From Acidobacteriota bacterium (lineage in GTDB: Bacteria; Acidobacteriota; Blastocatellia; RBC074), in the NCBI GenBank assembly GCA_019639255.1, contig JAHBSF010000041.1, positions 1-46,821 of the forward strand: a DNA stretch of 46,821 bases, given 5' to 3'. Below, piece after piece: positions 18,541 to 28,114 of the stretch. The notes below the pieces were generated by a model. The model was given only the letters and a program-made list of their open reading frames with translations. It was not told the origin of the DNA and searched no databases. Each line of letters starts with the position of its first letter. The stretch's first letter is position 1. A program made the position numbers and the translations under genes.

Positions 18541-21276
18541 TCATTCCCGCGTAATCGTCTCGTCCAGATTCAGCAGCACCCTCGCAACCATCGTCCACGG
18601 AGCGACGCGGTGCAGATCCACTCCCTCGGGAATGTTGTTCAGATCCGCCGATGTTACATACACCGCCTCGGCCGTGCGCCCGCTGAAATACTGCTGCTGA
18701 GAGCGCAGAAATTCCATCAGCCTTTGTTTTTCGCTTGCATCGGGCCGGCGCGACGTGCAAAGACGAAACGCGAATTCCATTCTGGCGGCGTCGTCCGATC
18801 CGCCCTCTTTATAAACGCGCAGCGCAAGCCCCTGCGCAGCCTCCATAAAGACCGTGTCGTTGAGCGTCGTCAAAGCCTGAAGCGGCGTGTTTGATCGTAT
18901 GCGGCGCGTGCAGGAGAAATCCCCGTTCGGCTGATCGAATACAAGCAGGCTCGGATAAGGGACGCTGCGCTTCCAGAACGTATACATCGCGCGCCGATAA
19001 CGCTCCTCGCCCCTGCTCGTTTCCCATTTCATCGGCGAACCGTAACCGAGGTTGAGCACGCCGTCCGGGATGGGCGGATAAACGCTCGGACCCCCAATCC
19101 TCGCGCTCAAAAGCCCGGCTGCGGCCAAAGCGATATCCCTCACGGTTTCCGCTTCGACGCGAAAACGCGGCGCCCGCGCAAGCCATCTGTTGGTCGGATC
19201 CGCCTCGCGCAAATCCGGCCTCAGCACCGCCGATTGTCGATATGTCGCCGAGTTGACAATCAACCGGTGAAGATGTTTGAAGCTCCACCCGCTTTCCATA
19301 AACTCCGCCGAGAGCCAATCGAGCAGTTCGGGATGCGAGGGCGCATCGCACCGCGTGCCGAAATCGTCGGGCGTGGGCACGAGCCCCTCGCCGAAATACT
19401 GCTGCCATACGCGATTGACTATGACGCGCGCAGTTAACGGGTTGCGTTTATCCACTATCCACTGCGCGAGCCCGAGACGGTTCTTCGGCGCGCCTTCGGG
19501 AAACGGATGCAGAAATGCGGGCGTGCCCGGTTCTACCGCATCCGACGGGCGCTTCCAGTCGCCGCGGCGGAATATGCGCGTAGTGCGCGGCGTTTCCCTC
19601 GGCGCAATCACGAGCGACGTGGGCGCGGCGCCCCAATCCTTCATAAGCGCATCTATGCGGCGATTGGCCTCATCAAACTTCGGATCGATGGTCCGGTAAT
19701 ATCGGAATACCTCGCGGCGATCCTCGGTCGTTCGCGAATTTTCGGTTTTGACAATGATGCGGCGGACGCGCTCGGGCAGCGGATCGGCCTGCGGCGCTTC
19801 GTCCGATGTTACGGAAAGACGGAACCGCCCTATGCTCGGGCGATACCCCGGAGGACCGTCGCCGCGCTGCGAGATCTGAAAGGTAAACGCCGCGCCCGAA
19901 TCAAACGCTATCGGCTGTTTTGCGACGAATACCGCCTTGCGGCTTTGATTGCGGCGCAAGGGGCCGGCGTCTATGCCCCACGATGTGTTCTGCTCGCCGT
20001 CGATTGCGTTTTTCACGGGCATCTCGGCTTGTTCGAAATCGGCCGATGCCGCAACCAGTTCGATTCTCTTCGCGCCCTCTTTATCCGATGAATTTGCGGG
20101 AGCGGCTTCGACGGTAAACTCCGCAACCGAACACAACCCGTCGGCGCCGCGCCCCGGCCCTCCCAAAGGCAGGTTCGGATCGGCAAGCAGTTCAAGCCTG
20201 AATCCGGTTACGCGCTTGAGGTCGGATGCGGCCTTGATCGTGAAAATGTACGAACCGTTGTTGTCGCCGAGAAAGAGAAACGATCCGTCATCCTGCGCAA
20301 TGAACTTCGCTCCGATCGTGCCCCACGCGGTTGCGCCCGCAAGCACGCTCCAGTTCCCCGCCGAATTTCGCTCCCGTTCCTCCCATTCCTTCATCCTGCG
20401 CGGCAGATCTGGGTCGCGCATCAGATCGTCTTCGATTCGCGCAATTTCACGGGTAATGTTTTCCCGTTTACTCCTCAGCGCTTCATCGGGAGCCTCGATT
20501 TCGGCCTCGTCGTCATTGTTCAGGAAAGCGTAGAAGCGGTAATACTCTTCGTGCTTGATCGGATCGAACTTGTGCGTATGGCACTGCGCGCATTTGACCG
20601 TAAGGCCCAGAAAAGCGTTTCCGATTGCGTCTACGCGGTCGACAAGGCCCTCGACGCGGAACTGTTCCGGATCGATTCCGCCCTCCTGATTTAGCATCGA
20701 ATTTCGCAGAAATCCGGTGGCGATGCGCGTTTCGAGCGTGGCGTCGGGAAGCAGGTCGCCGGCTATCTGTTCGATCGCAAAACGGTCGAACGGCATATCG
20801 CGGTTGAATGCAGAGATGACCCAGTCGCGGTACGGCCATATGGGGCGGGGCAGGTCTTTTTCAAATCCGTTTGTATCGGCGTAGCGCGCCGCGTCCAGCC
20901 ACCACCGCGCCCACTTTTCGCCGTAATGCGGCGAGGCGAGCAACCGCTCAACGAGCCTTTCCGCAGCATCCGGGCTTGCGTCGTTTACGAACCGATCGAC
21001 TTCGGAGAGCGCGGGCGGGAGCCCCGTCAGATCCAGGCTGAGACGGCGAATAAGCGCAGTGCGCTCGGCCGGCGCGCTCGGCGACAGATTCAGGCTTTCG
21101 AGTTTACCCAGGATGAAACGGTCTACGGGCGTGCGCACCCAGCCTGCGTTTTTTACCGCAGGCGGCGCCGGACGCTCCGGCGCGACAAAAGCCCAATGCT
21201 CCGAGGCGGAGCTTTGTAACACGGCCGTTGCGGCTGCGCCGAGCATGATCGCAAGCTGCAGAAATCTTCTCTTCAT
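18541..21276 (-). CDS. PSD1 / planctomycete-cytochrome-type protein (DUF1549 + DUF1553)
   Basis: A 911-residue exported protein with signal peptide [20 protein letters not shown]. The DUF1549 (PSCyt2) domain, about residues 40-250, contains a CxxCH motif in [13 protein letters not shown] middle carbohydrate-binding or laminin-like sandwich follows ([20 protein letters not shown]), then the C-terminal DUF1553 (PSD1) domain with [14 protein letters not shown] and [10 protein letters not shown]. The N-terminal PSCyt1 haem domain of larger relatives is absent. Members are abundant in Planctomycetes and some Acidobacteria beside DUF1501 genes, with a suspected role in periplasmic polysaccharide or sulfated-sugar use; no reaction is proven. 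It lies 5 bases downstream of the LIC_10091-like gene and upstream of DUF1501, so this is one operon. Confidence 0.9.
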   Translation of the reverse strand: MKRRFLQLAIMLGAAATAVLQSSASEHWAFVAPERPAPPAVKNAGWVRTPVDRFILGKLESLNLSPSAPAERTALIRRLSLDLTGLPPALSEVDRFVNDASPDAAERLVERLLASPHYGEKWARWWLDAARYADTNGFEKDLPRPIWPYRDWVISAFNRDMPFDRFAIEQIAGDLLPDATLETRIATGFLRNSMLNQEGGIDPEQFRVEGLVDRVDAIGNAFLGLTVKCAQCHTHKFDPIKHEEYYRFYAFLNNDDEAEIEAPDEALRSKRENITREIARIEDDLMRDPDLPRRMKEWEERERNSAGNWSVLAGATAWGTIGAKFIAQDDGSFLFLGDNNGSYIFTIKAASDLKRVTGFRLELLADPNLPLGGPGRGADGLCSVAEFTVEAAPANSSDKEGAKRIELVAASADFEQAEMPVKNAIDGEQNTSWGIDAGPLRRNQSRKAVFVAKQPIAFDSGAAFTFQISQRGDGPPGYRPSIGRFRLSVTSDEAPQADPLPERVRRIIVKTENSRTTEDRREVFRYYRTIDPKFDEANRRIDALMKDWGAAPTSLVIAPRETPRTTRIFRRGDWKRPSDAVEPGTPAFLHPFPEGAPKNRLGLAQWIVDKRNPLTARVIVNRVWQQYFGEGLVPTPDDFGTRCDAPSHPELLDWLSAEFMESGWSFKHLHRLIVNSATYRQSAVLRPDLREADPTNRWLARAPRFRVEAETVRDIALAAAGLLSARIGGPSVYPPIPDGVLNLGYGSPMKWETSRGEERYRRAMYTFWKRSVPYPSLLVFDQPNGDFSCTRRIRSNTPLQALTTLNDTVFMEAAQGLALRVYKEGGSDDAARMEFAFRLCTSRRPDASEKQRLMEFLRSQQQYFSGRTAEAVYVTSADLNNIPEGVDLHRVAPWTMVARVLLNLDETITRE

Positions 21277-21281
21277 CGGGT

Positions 21282-22430
21282 TCAGGGCGTCGTTGCGCGC
21301 AGATCCAGACTGCGGCGCGTCACCAGATCGTAATAGCTGTCGTAGCCGCCCGCGCTCTGATCGCGCAGCAGGCTCTCGATGGTTTGCAGCAACTGCACGC
21401 TGAAATAGTTGTCGATCGTCTGCGGGTGCTGCGATGTGTAATAGGCGTAGTTGAAATAGCTGCGTATTATGACGCTGCGTTCGTTTATGGGCAGCGCGCG
21501 CAGATTTTCTACAAACCTGTCGAAGCTGCCGTTGCGCACCAAATAAAACTCTACGTTCGATACATAAAAGGCCGAAACTTTTTCGTTGATTTCGTGCAGG
21601 TAATCGCCGATTGCCTTTACCGCTTTCAGGCCCGAGAGATCCCCGGTCGCCGGTATGATCAGGTCGCGATCCTGCATGGTTTTTATGACCTGAAAGTCGC
21701 TTTCGGCGGCAAGGTAATTGCGCTGGCGTCCGTCGAGATCCTTTTCGAGCAACAGTTCGCGGTATGCGGGAAAGAATCTCCCGGTCGGGCGATCCCGAAT
21801 CGTGTAGCGGACTTCCAGACCCGATTGATGGAACGCGCGATAAATATCATCGATGGTTTCAAGATCGCGTTCGGACAACTCCACGCCGAAACCCGAAAGA
21901 CGTTTGTGGATTTCGGTATGCGTGCGCGCAACGAGTTTCTCGTCCGCCGCGGTCCGGTCTACATAATCCACAAGTTCGGTGATCGTCTTGTTGTTCCATT
22001 TCCTGAAATCGCGCGGCAGCGGGCGGCCAAAGAGCAGCGAAAGGTATTCGACGCGGTTGCGCGACATCATAAAGATCGACTTGAACAGCAGATGCTGCAA
22101 CAGCGCATCGCGGCGTATATCGACCATAATGGCGATCCGGGGCTTGATCTGCGCGATGTAGGAAAAATTCTGATCCGGTCCTACGCCGATGTATGCGCCG
22201 CCCGTTACGTTCATCTGCGAGAGCTTGCCGAGCACGTGCAGCATCGAGAGTTCGTTCGATACCAGGTTGTCGGACCCGAAGTAACCTGCTTTTTCCGACA
22301 ATCGATCCACGAGCGCACCGAAGGACTTGCGCTTTGCGATGTCTTCGGGCCGCTGCACTCTCGCCGACGGCGTCCCCACCAGCAGAAAGAAAAACAATAC
22401 GGCGGCCGCCGTTCTCCGGATGTAATTCAT
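21282..22430 (-). CDS. Exported conserved protein, resembles the LIC_10091 family
   Basis: A 382-residue protein starting at ATG 22430 after a strong GGAGGAGA ribosome-binding site, with a hydrophobic signal peptide ([18 protein letters not shown]). Conserved-looking segments include [59 protein letters not shown] and [20 protein letters not shown] and MVDIRRD resemble the SAM-binding loop and acidic strand end of Rossmann methyltransferases. From memory this matches a Leptospira structural-genomics family (LIC_10091) with that fold, but a periplasmic location would argue against SAM use. It is first in an apparent operon with PSD1 and DUF1501. Its function is unknown. Confidence 0.75.
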   Translation of the reverse strand: MNYIRRTAAAVLFFFLLVGTPSARVQRPEDIAKRKSFGALVDRLSEKAGYFGSDNLVSNELSMLHVLGKLSQMNVTGGAYIGVGPDQNFSYIAQIKPRIAIMVDIRRDALLQHLLFKSIFMMSRNRVEYLSLLFGRPLPRDFRKWNNKTITELVDYVDRTAADEKLVARTHTEIHKRLSGFGVELSERDLETIDDIYRAFHQSGLEVRYTIRDRPTGRFFPAYRELLLEKDLDGRQRNYLAAESDFQVIKTMQDRDLIIPATGDLSGLKAVKAIGDYLHEINEKVSAFYVSNVEFYLVRNGSFDRFVENLRALPINERSVIIRSYFNYAYYTSQHPQTIDNYFSVQLLQTIESLLRDQSAGGYDSYYDLVTRRSLDLRATTP

Positions 22431-22448
22431 GCACTCTCCTCCAAATCA

Positions 22449-22555
22449 GGAAGTGAGATAACGGGACATACGGAATGGAGCGAAAAAAACGGAAACAAAT
22501 CATCTCTTTTCCGTATGTTTCGTTCTATTCCGTATGTTCCGTTTTTCTCTCTTCC
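22449..22555. repeat. Hairpin element 7, overlapping the FHA gene end
   Basis: Left arm AGTGAGATAACGGGACATAC and right arm GTATGTTCCGTTTTTCTCTC. The variant CATACGGAAT is matched in both arms. The right arm includes the last ten codons and stop of the FHA gene, and the left arm sits just upstream of the LIC_10091-like gene's ribosome-binding site. Confidence 0.9.
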
Positions 22556-23376
22556 GCCACCAACTCGTAAACCCCGATGCGGATGATTTCGCCTGCTGCA
22601 ATTTCCACGCGCTCGCCCTGAGCGACTTCCCTTCCGCCGACTTCCACGGCGTTGCGCCCCTCGCAGGATACGGCGTAACGTCCGGCCTCGACGCGTTCAA
22701 TAACCGCCTGAAGGCGGCTGATTTCCAGATCGCCTTCGAGCTTGAGATCTACCGGCGTATCCTTCGAGCCGCGTCCTATGGCGACCCTTGTCTGATTGAT
22801 CTTTCTGACTTCCGCGGCATCATCGCCCTTTTTCACCGAAAGCGTAAAGAGCGGCGCGCGCGGGCGCACGATTGTCGCTTCCTCACCCGCTTCGGGTTCA
22901 GGGTCCGAACCCGCTTCGACCGGCGCCGGCGCGGGGCGGCGCGGGCGAACTTCGGTTTTCGGCGATTCGGTATCCCAAACGGGCTGCACTCTAAACTTGC
23001 CTTTTTCCAGTGCGCCGTCGACGCGCAATTCTATTGCAAAGCTTCGCGTCTGCACATCGGAATCACCGATGAGTTCCTGCACGCGTTCGGTAAGCACGTG
23101 GTTGAGTCCGCGTTCGAGCCCCTCGCGCTTTGCGCCCCGCCATTGCGCATCGTCTTCGGGACTGAGGAATACGAGATATTCGGGTGGAATGTAGGTCGGG
23201 CCGCCCGGCGGAGTGAACATCTCGCGCTGCAACACGGCCTCGACATCGCGGGCGACGGCGATCAAAAACTCTTCCCACTCGCGGCGCACGCGCGGCTGCG
23301 CGTCGGCGATCTCCGCCGCTTCTTCCCCATCGAGCCATTTTCTTATGCCGCCGAGCAGACCGCCGAGATTGACCAT
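22525..23376 (-). CDS. FhaA-like protein: DUF3662 plus FHA domain
   Basis: A 283-residue protein, third in a kinase cluster. The N-terminal region (about 1-145) matches the DUF3662 domain of mycobacterial FhaA (GGIRKWLDGEE, IPPEYLVFLSPED, RGLNHVLTERVQE). A Pro/Glu-rich linker follows (about 150-190). The C-terminal FHA-type sandwich includes VAIGRGSKDTPVDLKLEGDL, EISRLQAVIE, and NAVEVGGREVAQGERVEIAAGE, with the phosphothreonine-binding residues GRGS and S-R reasonably kept. It probably binds phospho-Thr on targets of the adjacent kinase. The start follows GGCGAGG at 23376, 22 bases after the kinase stop. The last residues (ERKTEHTE) are encoded inside hairpin copy 7, so the native C terminus may have been replaced. 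Confidence 0.87.
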   Translation of the reverse strand: MVNLGGLLGGIRKWLDGEEAAEIADAQPRVRREWEEFLIAVARDVEAVLQREMFTPPGGPTYIPPEYLVFLSPEDDAQWRGAKREGLERGLNHVLTERVQELIGDSDVQTRSFAIELRVDGALEKGKFRVQPVWDTESPKTEVRPRRPAPAPVEAGSDPEPEAGEEATIVRPRAPLFTLSVKKGDDAAEVRKINQTRVAIGRGSKDTPVDLKLEGDLEISRLQAVIERVEAGRYAVSCEGRNAVEVGGREVAQGERVEIAAGEIIRIGVYELVAEERKTEHTE

Positions 23377-23398
23377 CGCATCCTCGCCTTTGCGCCGC

Positions 23399-24943
23399 TC
23401 ACCATAATCGACGCGGCACTATACTAACAAATCTCGAGTCCCCGTAAACCCATCCCTTACGCTGAACCATATCGTGCGGGCGCGATTCATTCCACTCCCG
23501 CACCTCTATAAGCAACCATTTGTTTTCGCCCGAACCGAGCACGCGGTGACGCGAGCCCTTCGGTATCCAGCCGAGTTCGGCCGAACGGGGGTTGGGCGCG
23601 GTTCGCACTGTCAGATTTTCTATCACTACTTCGATATCGACGGCATTTGCAAGCGCGCGCGCCCAGTGAAAGACGCCTGCAAGCGCGCCCAGAAATGCAG
23701 CCGCCAGCAACACGATGAATATCCGCCGCCGCAGGTTCGCCGTCAAGTTCTCGCGCAATCGCTCCCGCCAGTTTGCAGGCTCCGGACCATTTATCTTTGC
23801 TGTATTCCCGCCGTTCAGCGCGACCGGTGCGGGCGCTGCAACCGGGGGCGTTGAACGCACTACCGGCACTATGATCTTTGCCGTACGCCCCGTGGGAGCG
23901 TATATCGCCCCATCTCGCCGAGTATTGCCTCGCATCGTAAATTTTACCGCCGCAGTGCTCGCAAGCATCGGGGCGAACGATGGCGAGGCGGGCGAAGCGG
24001 GCACCGCGCCGGGCTCGACTCTCAACCTCGGACGCACGCGCGTTTCGACATCTTCCTCATCTACAACCGCCGAAGTCGCTGCTGCGAGATCGTTCCAGAA
24101 CTCGACCACGTCGGCGTAACGGTCTTCCACCGCATCCGCCGTGGCGCGCCCGAGCACTTCGAGCAGCGGCGCAGCCCAACTCTCCCCCGCAACGTGATCC
24201 GGAAGCGCAGTAATCGGCCGCCGCGTAAACCGCCTCGGCGTGCGCCCGCACACTACGGTGTAAAAGCTTTTGGCCAGCGAATAGACGTCGGCCGCGGCAG
24301 TGAGTTTCCCGAACCCCGCTACGGCTTCATCCGCCGCGCCGTCCGGATGATGTTCGGGCGGCGCATATATTTCTGTTCCTACGCGCGTAATTTCAGCGGT
24401 ATTTCCCGCGGTAAGCTTCGCTACGCCGAAATCGGCTACTTTGACGATCCTGTGTTCGGCGTCCAGAAGAAAGTTGTTGGGTTTCAGATCGCGGTGGATG
24501 ATTCCCTGCTGGTGCGCGTAGGCGAGCGCCTGGCAAATCTGGCGAAAAAAGAAAAGCGCCTCCCCGAGAGTCAGGGCGTTTCCGGGTCTTTGACGGCACA
24601 GATGCTGCAGGTCGCCGCCCGGCATATATTCGAGCACGAGGTAATGGAACGGCACTGTGCGCAGGTCAGCAGCCGTGCCGTGTCCGAGGCGCAATATGAC
24701 GTTGGGATGGCGGACGGCGTCGAGCGCAATGGCCTCGTTCTGAAAGTTTTCGACAAGCGTGCGTTCGAGATCCGGGTCCGGCGTCCCCTGAAGGCTGGTG
24801 TTGAGCGCCTTGATTACGACTTCACGCCCTTCCAGCTTTCGATCGCGCACTACGAAAATCTCGGCGTAGCTGCCCATACTAAGGCGCTCGCCCACCTCGT
24901 AGCGGTCATCCACCAGACTGTTTTCGAGCCGCAACTGCTGCAT
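23399..24943 (-). CDS. Membrane Ser/Thr protein kinase with C-terminal SH3-like domain
   Basis: A 514-residue PknB-type kinase. Start ATG 24943 is taken (the frame extends to 24988 but overlaps the PP2C end). The kinase domain (about 14-300) is complete: glycine loop LSMGSYAEIF, ATP Lys45 in VVIKAL, catalytic HRDLKPNN, DFG in VADFGVAKL, and the activation-segment end GTEIYAPPEH. A low-complexity linker leads to one transmembrane helix (RIFIVLLAAAFLGALAGVF, about 410-430). The extracytoplasmic part is an SH3b-like module (NLTVRTAPNPRSAELG, WLLIEVREWN, GWVYGDSRFV) rather than the PASTA repeats of classic PknB. It may sense cell-wall material. It lies between the PP2C phosphatase and FHA genes in one operon. 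Confidence 0.94.
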   Translation of the reverse strand: MQQLRLENSLVDDRYEVGERLSMGSYAEIFVVRDRKLEGREVVIKALNTSLQGTPDPDLERTLVENFQNEAIALDAVRHPNVILRLGHGTAADLRTVPFHYLVLEYMPGGDLQHLCRQRPGNALTLGEALFFFRQICQALAYAHQQGIIHRDLKPNNFLLDAEHRIVKVADFGVAKLTAGNTAEITRVGTEIYAPPEHHPDGAADEAVAGFGKLTAAADVYSLAKSFYTVVCGRTPRRFTRRPITALPDHVAGESWAAPLLEVLGRATADAVEDRYADVVEFWNDLAAATSAVVDEEDVETRVRPRLRVEPGAVPASPASPSFAPMLASTAAVKFTMRGNTRRDGAIYAPTGRTAKIIVPVVRSTPPVAAPAPVALNGGNTAKINGPEPANWRERLRENLTANLRRRIFIVLLAAAFLGALAGVFHWARALANAVDIEVVIENLTVRTAPNPRSAELGWIPKGSRHRVLGSGENKWLLIEVREWNESRPHDMVQRKGWVYGDSRFVSIVPRRLW

Positions 24944-24968
24944 ACTCCCACGACCTCGCTGCACACCC

Positions 24969-26309
24969 TCACCGCACCATCTCAGCACGACGCAGACTTT
25001 CTTCCTTCATTCGCCGATCGCCGATGGCCTCATATGCCCGCGCCAGATACAGGTATACATCGGGCAACGCAGCATCCAGACGCGCGGCCTCGTTGAGTGC
25101 GCCGATCGCTTCGGGGTAGTTCTTCAGTTCCAGATTCGCGCGTCCGAGCAGGTAGTGAACCTCGGCGTTCTGCGCGCGCCGCGCCGAGAGAGCGGCGAGC
25201 TGCTCGCGCGCCTTGTCATATCTTTTTTCTTCGATCAGCACGCGCGCCGCCGCAAGCTCCGGATCGACCGCCTGAGGCCCGATCGCCGGGGAATGGCTGC
25301 GGTTGACGCCGAACCGCTTGAGTTGATCCTCGCTCCACACGGAAATCGCGTCCCGGTAATGATAAGAAACAAAGGCGACGGAAGCGAGCGCGGCCAGACC
25401 GCAAAGACGCACAACCCAACTGCGTCCGGACGCGGGTGATTCCGAGGCCTGCAATACGGGCGACTTCGACTCTTCCGCCGGCGCCCCGGATATCCTGCGC
25501 TCCCGCAAGTCGACTTCGATGCGCGAACCCGAGGCAACCGCGCCGTTCGCGGCACTCGCCGCATCGACCGAGGCCGCACCGTATCCGAATGAACCGCAAT
25601 CAACGATGATTGCGGTCAGATTGTCCTGCGCGCCGCGTTCGTAACAGATCCGCTTCAATTCCGCGCACAGCTTCTGCGGATGCATATGAAGCTCAAGCAA
25701 TGTTTCGAGTTCCGAATCCGGAATGTGGCGCGTGATGCCGTCGCTGCACAGCAGCATTCGCGCGCCTTCACGGATCTGCACACTTTTGTAGTCGACGTCT
25801 ATTTCCGGTTCGACGCCGAGTGCGCGCGTAATGATGTTGCGCCGCGGATCCTGCGCCGCAAGCGCGGGACTAAGCAGCCCCTTGCGCACCTCGTCGTGGA
25901 TTTCGCTGTGGTCTTCGGTCTCGCAATGCAGCGCTCCGCGCTCGTAACGGTACAAACGGCTGTCGCCGGCGTGTGCAACCACGGCATCGGAAACGTCTAT
26001 CAGGAGCGCGACAAGCGTAGTGGCCATGCCGGAGAGTTCGGCATCTTCCACCGAAGCATCGAATATCCTGCGGTTGCTTTCCGTGATTGCAGCTTCCAGC
26101 CGCGCGCGCGGGTTGCCCTCATCGCCATTGAATATTTCCGTAAAGACATCCACGACCGTCTGGCTCGCGACCTGTCCCGCGCGGCGTCCGCCCACACCGT
26201 CCGCGACGAGAAAAACTCCGCGGTCGGCGAGCGCCAGCAACCGGTCCTCATTCGCCGCACGCTTCGGATTCAGTCCGCGATCCGTGATGGTTCCAATCGT
26301 CAGTTGCAT
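24969..26309 (-). CDS. PP2C-type Ser/Thr phosphatase with transmembrane helix and TPR tail
   Basis: A 446-residue phosphatase likely to oppose the neighbouring kinase. The start is ATG 26309 (MQLTIGTITDRG). PP2C metal-binding motifs are present: RAANEDR near residues 22-28, VADGVGGRRAGQ near 36-48, AHAGDSRLYR, SDGITRHIPD and DNLTAIIVD. One transmembrane helix (GLAALASVAFVSYHY) lies near residue 320. It is followed by tetratricopeptide-like helices (AAARVLIEEKRYDKAREQLA, AEVHYLLGRANLELKNYPEA) outside or at the membrane surface. Mycobacterial PstP has the same phosphatase-TM order but no TPR tail, so the tail is a lineage-specific addition. The gene ends 25 bases before the kinase start. Confidence 0.94.
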   Translation of the reverse strand: MQLTIGTITDRGLNPKRAANEDRLLALADRGVFLVADGVGGRRAGQVASQTVVDVFTEIFNGDEGNPRARLEAAITESNRRIFDASVEDAELSGMATTLVALLIDVSDAVVAHAGDSRLYRYERGALHCETEDHSEIHDEVRKGLLSPALAAQDPRRNIITRALGVEPEIDVDYKSVQIREGARMLLCSDGITRHIPDSELETLLELHMHPQKLCAELKRICYERGAQDNLTAIIVDCGSFGYGAASVDAASAANGAVASGSRIEVDLRERRISGAPAEESKSPVLQASESPASGRSWVVRLCGLAALASVAFVSYHYRDAISVWSEDQLKRFGVNRSHSPAIGPQAVDPELAAARVLIEEKRYDKAREQLAALSARRAQNAEVHYLLGRANLELKNYPEAIGALNEAARLDAALPDVYLYLARAYEAIGDRRMKEESLRRAEMVR

Positions 26310-26324
26310 CCGCCCCGCCGCCCG

Positions 26325-26424
26325 CAAGAATACGGAACATACGGAATAGAACCTGACATCCGGGAAAGAGATGATTTGTTTCCGTATGTTTCGTTCTATT
26401 TCGTTTGTTCCGTATTCTCTCTTA
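26325..26424. repeat. Hairpin element 8, overlapping the ftsW-like gene end
   Basis: Left arm AAGAATACGGAACATACGGA; right arm TTTCGTTTGTTCCGTATTCT. The inner arms differ and pair less well. The right arm includes the last nine codons and stop of the FtsW/RodA-like gene, and the left arm is 15 bases from the PP2C start. Confidence 0.82.
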
Positions 26425-28036
26425 CTCTCTCATTTCCGCCCCGATTTCGATGCGAGATCGCCGCCAGCATTCCCAGCAAAAAGAAACTCGTCATCAGCGA
26501 CCATCCGCCGTGGCTCACAAACGGGAGCGTGATTCCGGTCATCGGCAGAAGCCTTATGACTCCGCCGACGTTGACTATCGCCTGAAACAACAGAAACGTC
26601 GTCACTCCCGCCGCAAGCAGCTTGGTGAACATATCCTTTGCCTCGATCGCCGTCCGATACCCCACGGACGAAAGCAGCAAAAACGCGGCGAGCAGGATCG
26701 CTCCGCCCGCAAGTCCAAGCTCTTCGGCCACCGCCGCGTAAATGAAATCCGAATCCGCTATGGGCACGATCTCCGGAAATCCGCGCCCCAGCCCCGTTCC
26801 GAACACTCCGCCGTCGGCTATCCCGAACAGCGCCTGAGAGGGCTGAAAGGCGTAGGAATTGTACCACGCCTCTTCGTTCGATATGCCGCGCCCTTCGGCG
26901 GCTTCGGCATCCCCCCGCCACCACCACGCCTCGGGATCGGGCGGGCGTCCCGCATTCAGCCACAGGTAGAATCGCTGATGTATGCGGCGCGGCAACCCGC
27001 GGCTCGGAATCTCGCTCACACGCTCGATGAAGCCTGTCGACTCTCCATCGGTAGCCGCGGCGCGTATGGTATGAAAAACTCCCAGACCGAGTATCGACGC
27101 AGCGAGCAGCACGCCTACGGCGGTTCCCGCAACCAGCACCTGCGCAGTCCGCTTGATCGCGACGAGATAAAGCGTCAGGAACGTGCCGCAAAAGACGAGC
27201 ATCTGCCCGAAATCCGACAAGGCAAAAAATGGTACGAGCGGCAAAATCGCGATGAAAATGAACGGAAGCAGAAATCGCGGCGAGGGCATCCCCCAGCGCG
27301 TAAGCGACAGGTTGCGGTAACTGTCGGCAAGCATTCCGGCGTAGCTGATCAGAAAGCTGATCTTGACCGGCTCCCACGGCGTTGTGCGCCCCAGAAACTT
27401 TCCCCCGCTCGAATACAGTATCGCTATCAATGCAAACGGCGCGGCCGTGCCCACGCCTATCAGGAAGCTGTGACGCTGCAGCCACAACAGAACGTCATCG
27501 CGCCCCGCAAATCCAAATGCGATTGCAAATCCCAGCAGCGCAAAAACCGGAATCCAGGTGGATGCCGACAGCGCTGCGCGGCTCAATGTCCAGTACTCAT
27601 CCTCTGCATCGCGGTCCCGGCCTATAGGGATTTCATAGTTCGGATCCCCGAAAAGCGCGCGCTTCTTGTCCGCGTCGTAATACTCGTTTATGTAGCGCTG
27701 GCGCAGCGTATTGGTTTTCGCGATGCGCGCTGCGGATTTGCCCCGCGAACTGTATTCGGGATCGGTAAACAGGCGGTATTGAACTATCTGCCCGAGGCTG
27801 AACAGCAATACGGCGATGGTGTAGATGGCCAGGTCTCCGGCGTAGCGCCGCCGTTTCACCAGCCAGACGAAGACCGCAATGATGGGGATAAACAGCAGCA
27901 GGTCGCGCGCCGCCGGAACGAGCGACGGCGAAAACCCTCGCACGACGCCCGCGCGGTAAACAGCCAGGTATGCAACCACGTTGAGCGCCGCCGTAGCGAC
28001 GATCAACAGGAGGTGCGATGAGGGACGGTTTCGCAT
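26396..28036 (-). CDS. FtsW/RodA/SpoVE-family peptidoglycan glycosyltransferase
   Basis: A 546-residue polytopic membrane protein of the SEDS family, which polymerises lipid II glycan chains with a partner penicillin-binding protein. About ten hydrophobic helices are visible, including [19 protein letters not shown] and [18 protein letters not shown]. Family landmarks are [25 protein letters not shown] and [19 protein letters not shown], the latter a form of the PxVSxGGSS signature with Trp in place of Ser. It is longer than typical FtsW/RodA (370-430) because of a large extracytoplasmic insertion near residues 95-170 and another near 330-380. It is first in order before PP2C, kinase and FHA genes. 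No PBP gene is adjacent. The C-terminal RENTEQTK is encoded by hairpin copy 8. Confidence 0.9.
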   Translation of the reverse strand: MRNRPSSHLLLIVATAALNVVAYLAVYRAGVVRGFSPSLVPAARDLLLFIPIIAVFVWLVKRRRYAGDLAIYTIAVLLFSLGQIVQYRLFTDPEYSSRGKSAARIAKTNTLRQRYINEYYDADKKRALFGDPNYEIPIGRDRDAEDEYWTLSRAALSASTWIPVFALLGFAIAFGFAGRDDVLLWLQRHSFLIGVGTAAPFALIAILYSSGGKFLGRTTPWEPVKISFLISYAGMLADSYRNLSLTRWGMPSPRFLLPFIFIAILPLVPFFALSDFGQMLVFCGTFLTLYLVAIKRTAQVLVAGTAVGVLLAASILGLGVFHTIRAAATDGESTGFIERVSEIPSRGLPRRIHQRFYLWLNAGRPPDPEAWWWRGDAEAAEGRGISNEEAWYNSYAFQPSQALFGIADGGVFGTGLGRGFPEIVPIADSDFIYAAVAEELGLAGGAILLAAFLLLSSVGYRTAIEAKDMFTKLLAAGVTTFLLFQAIVNVGGVIRLLPMTGITLPFVSHGGWSLMTSFFLLGMLAAISHRNRGGNERVRENTEQTK

Positions 28037-28114
28037 CGTTTCTCCCGACGCTCAGGATACGACGGCGACCCGCACCCAGGTTCCGTCCGCCGCTTTTTCC
28101 CCGTACTCAACGTT

